From assembly GCA_937996535.1 (NCBI GenBank), contig CALKVF010000065.1:1-6828 (forward strand): DNA of 6,828 nucleotides, in the 5' to 3' direction. Numbering within the stretch: position 1 is the stretch's first letter; each line of letters opens with the position of its first letter. The notes under the pieces were generated by a model. It made no database searches and was not told the DNA's origin. It was given only the letters and a program-made list of their open reading frames with translations. The position numbers and the translations under genes are program-made. Of the stretch, positions 3,401 through 6,828 are shown in pieces. Origin of the DNA: an uncultured Novosphingobium sp. (GTDB taxonomy: Bacteria; Pseudomonadota; Alphaproteobacteria; Sphingomonadales; Sphingomonadaceae).

Positions 3401-6340
3401 ATGCTAGTGAAATTCCGGCTCCTGCGCCTGATCGCCTGTAGTGCTCCTGCCGCCCTTGTTCTGACCGCTGCGCTGGCCGGGCCGGCGCTGGAGGCCGCGC
3501 CCGCCAAGGTCGATGCCGCGGCGCAAGGGCCGTGGCTCTATCGCGGCAGCGACGTGCCGCAGGACAAGGAATGGGTGTTTGGCGAACTGCCCAACGGGGT
3601 GCGTTATGCCGTGCGGCACAATGCCGTGCCGCCGGGGCAGGTTTCGATCCGGATCCGCATGGATGTCGGCTCGCTCTACGAAAGCGAGGCCGAGCGCGGC
3701 TATGCCCACCTGATCGAGCATCTGGTGTTCCGCCAGTCGAAGTACCTGGGCGATGGTCAGGCGATCCCGACCTGGCAGCGGCTGGGCGCAACTTTCGGCA
3801 GCGATACCAATGCGGTAACCGGGCCGGTCAGCACCACCTTCAAGCTGGATCTGCCGGGGGTGACCCCGGCCTCGCTCGATGAAAGCTTCCGCCTGCTCTC
3901 GGGCATGATGATCGCCCCGACGCTGAGCGAGGCCAACGTGCGCACCGACGTGCCGATCGTGATGGCCGAAAAGCGTGAGCGCGGCGGCACGGCAGAGCGC
4001 GTTGGCGATGCCACCCAGGCCACCCTGTTTGCCGGGCAGAAGCTTGCCGTGCGCCCGGTGATCGGGACCAGCGAAACGCTCAACGCGGCAACTGCGGCCA
4101 GCGTGCGAGCTTTCTACAGTCGCTGGTATCGCCCTGAAAACTGCGTGATCGTGGCGGTCGGCGATATCGATCCGGCCCAGCTTGCGGCGCTGGCGACCAA
4201 GTATTTCGGCGATTGGAAGGTGCCGGGCAAGCACACCGCGCCGCCGCCGTTCGGCGATCCGGTGGCCCCGGCGGGCAGCGATCCGGCCAATCCGGTGGGC
4301 GAAACCCGCGTCATGGTTGAACCCGACCTGCCGCGCGGGATCACCTATGCGGTGCTGCGCCCGTGGCGGGCGGTCAAGGATACGATTGTCTACAATCAGG
4401 GGATCATGATCGATTCGATCGCCCAGGCGATCATCAATCGCCGGCTGGAAGCCCGCGCGCGAGCCGGGGGCAGCTATCTGCTGGCGCAGGTCAGCCAGGA
4501 AAAGATCAGCCGCTCGGTCGATGCCACATTCGTGTTCGTCTCGCCGGTCGATGCCAAGTGGCAGGGCGCGCTGGGCGATACCCGCGCGGTGATCGCCGAT
4601 GCCATGGCCACGCCGCCGACCCAGGAAGAGATCGACCGCGAAGTTGCCGAAATGAACGTTGCGTTCGAAAGCAGCGTCGAGCAGCGCCGTCTGCTTGCTG
4701 GCTCGCGGCTGGCCGATGACATGGTGACCGCGCTCGACATCAACGAGACGATCGCTTCGCCTGAAACCGTCCACGCGATCTTCAATTCCTCGCGCGCGCT
4801 GTTCACTCCGCAGGCTGTGCTCGAACATACCCGCAAGCTGTTTCAGGGTGCGGTTACCCGCGGGATCTATGTCGCCCCGAGCGAGGGCGAGGCCGATGCT
4901 GCCGCGCTCAAGCAGGCGCTGGCCCAGCCGGTGGCCGCAGATCCGCGGGCGCGGGCAGAGAGCAAGGCGATCGCCTTCGCCGATCTGCCGCCGATTGGTA
5001 CCCCGGCCGCGCCTTCGCTGGTCAAGCCGGCGGACCTGCTCGAAATCGAGCGGGTTGAATTCCCCAATGGGGTCAAGGTGCTGCTCTGGCCGACCACCGA
5101 CGAACCGGGGCGGGTCACGCTTAAGGTGCGCTTCGGGGCGGGCTACCGCGCCTTTGCGCCGGGCGATGCGGCCTATGTCACGCTGGGCCAGATGGCGCTG
5201 GTGCCCTCGGGCGAAGGTCCGCTCGGGCAGGATGAGCTGGATCGGATTTCGACCGGGCGCAAGATGGGCTTCGATTTCGAGATCGGTGACGGCGCGTTCC
5301 AGTTCTCGGCCGACACCCGCTCTGCCGATCTGGCCGACCAGCTTTACCTGTTCGCCGCCAAGTTCGCGATGCCGCGCTGGGATACCGCGCCGCTGCTGCG
5401 CTCCAAGACCGCGGCCAAGCTGCAATATGAAAGCTATTCGGCGAGCCCCCAGGGCGTGCTCGAACGCGATCTGACCTATTATGAGCGCGGCCGCGATACC
5501 CGCTTCGAGACGCCGACCCCGGCACAAATCGATGCCGCCAGCCCCGAAGGCTTCCGCAAGGTCTGGGAGCCGATCCTCGCCCGCGGCCCGATCGAAGTGC
5601 AGCTGTTCGGCGATTTTGACCGCGCCAAGGCGATCGAGGCGCTGGGCAAGACCTTTGGTGCGCTGCCCGCGCGCGGCGCGCTGGCCCCGGCCACCGAACC
5701 GGCCCGCGTGGCAACCCAGGCGCCGTCGCTGACCCCAGTGGTGCTGACCCATCGCGGCGATCCCAGCCAGGCGGCGGCGTTGGTGGCCTGGCCGACCGGC
5801 GGTGGGGTGGGGGCGATCCGCGAATCGCGCCAACTCGAAATCCTCACGCAAGTGTTCCAGAACCGGTTGATGGATGCGCTGCGCGAAAAGCTTGGCGAAG
5901 CCTATGCCCCGCAGGTGATCAACAACTGGCCGGTCGATCTCGACAATGGCGGCACGGTCATCGCGCTGGCGCAGCTTTCGCCGCGCGCGGTGCCGATGTT
6001 CTATCAGGCCGCGGATCAGATCGCGGCCGATCTGGTCGCCAGCCCGCCGACCCCCGATGAGCTGGCCCGCGTGATCGAACCGCTGCGCCAGCAGTTGACC
6101 CGGGCATCAAGCAGCAGCGCCTTCTTCATGTATCACCTTGAAGGGGCGAGCAGCGATCCCCGGCGTTTCGCCGCGCTGCATACGCTGCTTCAGGACTATA
6201 CCGACACCACGCCCGAGGCGATGCGCGCGCTGGCGGCCAAGTATCTGGTGCCCGGTGCAAGTTGGCGTATCGCGATCATCCCGCAGGGCCAGCAGATCGC
6301 CACCGGGACGGGCGCGGCGGCGCTGCCCTCCGCGCATTGA
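3401..6340 (+). CDS. Secreted M16-family zinc metallopeptidase, fused two-half form
   Basis: A 979-residue insulinase/pitrilysin-like (M16) peptidase. Residues 1 to about 26 are a signal peptide (basic n-region K4, R6, R9; hydrophobic core; ALA before G27), so it should act in the periplasm or outside. The catalytic half contains the inverted zinc motif HLIEH (103-107; zinc ligands H103 and H107, catalytic E106). The third ligand is most likely E190 in PIVMAEKRER. An M16C-like domain follows (about 225-410, starting FYSRWYRPEN). The second half (about 550-979) begins VEFPNGVKVLL, lacks HxxEH and keeps the substrate-binding pattern LREKLGEAY (R828, Y835), as expected of the degenerate half that closes the chamber. 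M16 enzymes degrade peptides; the substrate here is unknown. The ATG lacks a ribosome site; an in-frame GTG at 3407 is an alternative that changes only two residues. It stands alone between a divergent neighbour and a hairpin. Confidence 0.93.
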   Translation: MLVKFRLLRLIACSAPAALVLTAALAGPALEAAPAKVDAAAQGPWLYRGSDVPQDKEWVFGELPNGVRYAVRHNAVPPGQVSIRIRMDVGSLYESEAERGYAHLIEHLVFRQSKYLGDGQAIPTWQRLGATFGSDTNAVTGPVSTTFKLDLPGVTPASLDESFRLLSGMMIAPTLSEANVRTDVPIVMAEKRERGGTAERVGDATQATLFAGQKLAVRPVIGTSETLNAATAASVRAFYSRWYRPENCVIVAVGDIDPAQLAALATKYFGDWKVPGKHTAPPPFGDPVAPAGSDPANPVGETRVMVEPDLPRGITYAVLRPWRAVKDTIVYNQGIMIDSIAQAIINRRLEARARAGGSYLLAQVSQEKISRSVDATFVFVSPVDAKWQGALGDTRAVIADAMATPPTQEEIDREVAEMNVAFESSVEQRRLLAGSRLADDMVTALDINETIASPETVHAIFNSSRALFTPQAVLEHTRKLFQGAVTRGIYVAPSEGEADAAALKQALAQPVAADPRARAESKAIAFADLPPIGTPAAPSLVKPADLLEIERVEFPNGVKVLLWPTTDEPGRVTLKVRFGAGYRAFAPGDAAYVTLGQMALVPSGEGPLGQDELDRISTGRKMGFDFEIGDGAFQFSADTRSADLADQLYLFAAKFAMPRWDTAPLLRSKTAAKLQYESYSASPQGVLERDLTYYERGRDTRFETPTPAQIDAASPEGFRKVWEPILARGPIEVQLFGDFDRAKAIEALGKTFGALPARGALAPATEPARVATQAPSLTPVVLTHRGDPSQAAALVAWPTGGGVGAIRESRQLEILTQVFQNRLMDALREKLGEAYAPQVINNWPVDLDNGGTVIALAQLSPRAVPMFYQAADQIAADLVASPPTPDELARVIEPLRQQLTRASSSSAFFMYHLEGASSDPRRFAALHTLLQDYTDTTPEAMRALAAKYLVPGASWRIAIIPQGQQIATGTGAAALPSAH

Positions 6341-6362
6341 CGGGCGCCGGGCAGCGCCCGGC
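6341..6362 (+). terminator. Possible terminator hairpin after the peptidase gene
   Basis: Immediately after the TGA stop, CGGGCGC (6341-6347) can pair with GCGCCCG (6354-6360) around a 6-base loop; alternatively GCCGGGC (6346-6352) can pair with GCCCGGC (6356-6362) around 3 bases. Both stems are 7 bp and all GC, and they exclude each other. No T-tract follows, so this is not a classical intrinsic terminator; it may assist Rho or stabilise the 3' end. Confidence 0.4.
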
Positions 6363-6420
6363 ATCGGTGTGACGAGTTCGTAACATTATTGCGCGATTGC
6401 GGGGTTTGCCTTTTCGAACT

Positions 6421-6449
6421 TTGCAATCGGGGCGCGGCGCGGCTATGGC
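6421..6449 (+). promoter_or_regulatory. Putative promoter of the DAHP synthase gene
   Basis: TTGCAA (6421-6426) and TATGGC (6444-6449) are separated by 17 bases. The transcript would start near 6456, giving a leader of about 20 bases that still includes the AAGGAG ribosome site. The placement is consistent with a single-gene promoter. Motif-based inference. Confidence 0.45.
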
Positions 6450-6460
6450 GCGCGCTCGCA

Positions 6461-6466
6461 AAGGAG
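6461..6466 (+). promoter_or_regulatory. Ribosome binding site fixing the DAHP synthase GTG start
   Basis: AAGGAG lies 9 bases before the GTG at 6476. It is the strongest Shine-Dalgarno sequence in the window and decides the non-ATG start. Confidence 0.75.
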
Positions 6467-6475
6467 CATTGAAAC

Positions 6476-6828
6476 GTGGCAAGCAACTGGACCCCTGAGA
6501 GCTGGATGGCAAAGGAAGCACGGCACCTGCCGAGCTATCCCGATGCGGCTGCGCTGGGCCGGGTGGAACAGACCCTTTCGACCTTTCCTCCGCTGGTCTT
6601 TGCCGGCGAAGCGCGCGCGCTGAAGGCGGATCTGGCCGAAGTCGCCGCGGGCAAGGGTTTCCTGCTCCAGGGCGGGGACTGCGCTGAAAGCTTTGCCGAG
6701 TTTCATCCCAACAACATCCGCGACACGTTCCGCGTGCTGCTGCAGATGGCGGTGGTGATGACCTTCGCCAGCAAGCAGCCGGTGGTGAAGGTGGGCCGCA
6801 TGGCCGGCCAGTTCGCCAAGCCGCGCTC
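6476..6828 (+). CDS. Class II 3-deoxy-7-phosphoheptulonate (DAHP) synthase, N-terminal part (runs off right edge)
   Basis: From a GTG at 6476 the frame is open to the window end (117 codons). The protein begins (M)ASNWTPESWMAKEARHLPSY and carries class II (plant/mycobacterial type) DAHP synthase signatures: GFLLQGGDCAESF (61-73), with C69 matching the metal-ligand cysteine of that class, and VVKVGRMAGQFAKPR (103-117), the conserved arginine/lysine segment at the phosphoenolpyruvate site. The enzyme condenses phosphoenolpyruvate and erythrose 4-phosphate, the first step of the shikimate pathway to aromatic amino acids, in the cytoplasm. Most of the barrel lies outside the window. The GTG is chosen for its AAGGAG site and because the N terminus then matches the family; no in-frame ATG of equal quality lies nearby. 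It is set apart from the peptidase gene by 135 bases with a hairpin and a putative promoter, so it is probably its own transcription unit. Confidence 0.94.
   Translation, partial: MASNWTPESWMAKEARHLPSYPDAAALGRVEQTLSTFPPLVFAGEARALKADLAEVAAGKGFLLQGGDCAESFAEFHPNNIRDTFRVLLQMAVVMTFASKQPVVKVGRMAGQFAKPR

Noticed and set aside
3401..3442. Lipoprotein signal in the M16 peptidase (LIAC, C13)
   Set aside because: It matches a lipobox on paper, but the stretch before the Cys is too short and contains R9, and a longer hydrophobic core follows. A standard signal peptide with cleavage near residue 26 fits better.
3404..5851. 815-codon open frame antisense to the M16 peptidase
   Set aside because: Its codons are exact reverse complements of the peptidase codons. 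It stays open only because the gene avoids TTA, CTA and TCA, as GC-rich genes do. Its sequence has no recognisable family and the sense frame is clearly a real enzyme.
1..6828. Mobile element, prophage, CRISPR, toxin-antitoxin or defence system
   Set aside because: No transposase, integrase, repeat-spacer array, small paired ORFs or compositional island is visible; all genes are core families in tight, ordinary arrangement.

Overview
The window reads as ordinary chromosomal core sequence from a GC-rich alphaproteobacterium, most likely in the order Sphingomonadales (Novosphingobium/Erythrobacter-like). This taxon is inferred from the protein families and gene order and from the GC-rich, TTA/CTA/TCA-poor codon use. 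I had no database search. I see no mobile element, CRISPR array, tRNA or rRNA, and no gene-free stretch longer than about 170 bases.

Left part (1 to about 3250), all on the minus strand. Read in the direction of transcription, the genes are: a NifU-like Fe-S scaffold/carrier (nfuA type); a RutE-type nitroreductase; tsaB (tRNA t6A synthesis); rimI (ribosomal-protein N-acetyltransferase, TTG start overlapping the tsaB stop); a MucR/Ros zinc-finger regulator; and the first 71 codons of a Fur-family regulator running off the left edge. The Nfu / TsaB / RimI / Fur order is a familiar alphaproteobacterial housekeeping neighbourhood. The nitroreductase and MucR genes are interspersed.

Right part (3401 to the end), on the plus strand: a 979-residue secreted M16 metallopeptidase with one catalytic and one degenerate half, then a hairpin, a promoter-like stretch, and the first 117 codons of a class II DAHP synthase (first step of the shikimate pathway) running off the right edge. 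The 153-base gap between nfuA and the peptidase gene is a divergent promoter region and carries a G-quadruplex-type motif on the plus strand.

The two regulators are separated by a very compact junction. The intrinsic terminator after mucR carries in its loop a good -10 element for the downstream fur gene, with a matching -35 just upstream. fur would then have a pyrimidine-rich leader of about 15 bases and no Shine-Dalgarno sequence. The mucR promoter region has two inverted repeats, one spanning the proposed -10 and start site, that look like operators. These regulatory arrangements, rather than a new gene system, are the most interesting things here. I found no convincing undescribed multi-gene system.
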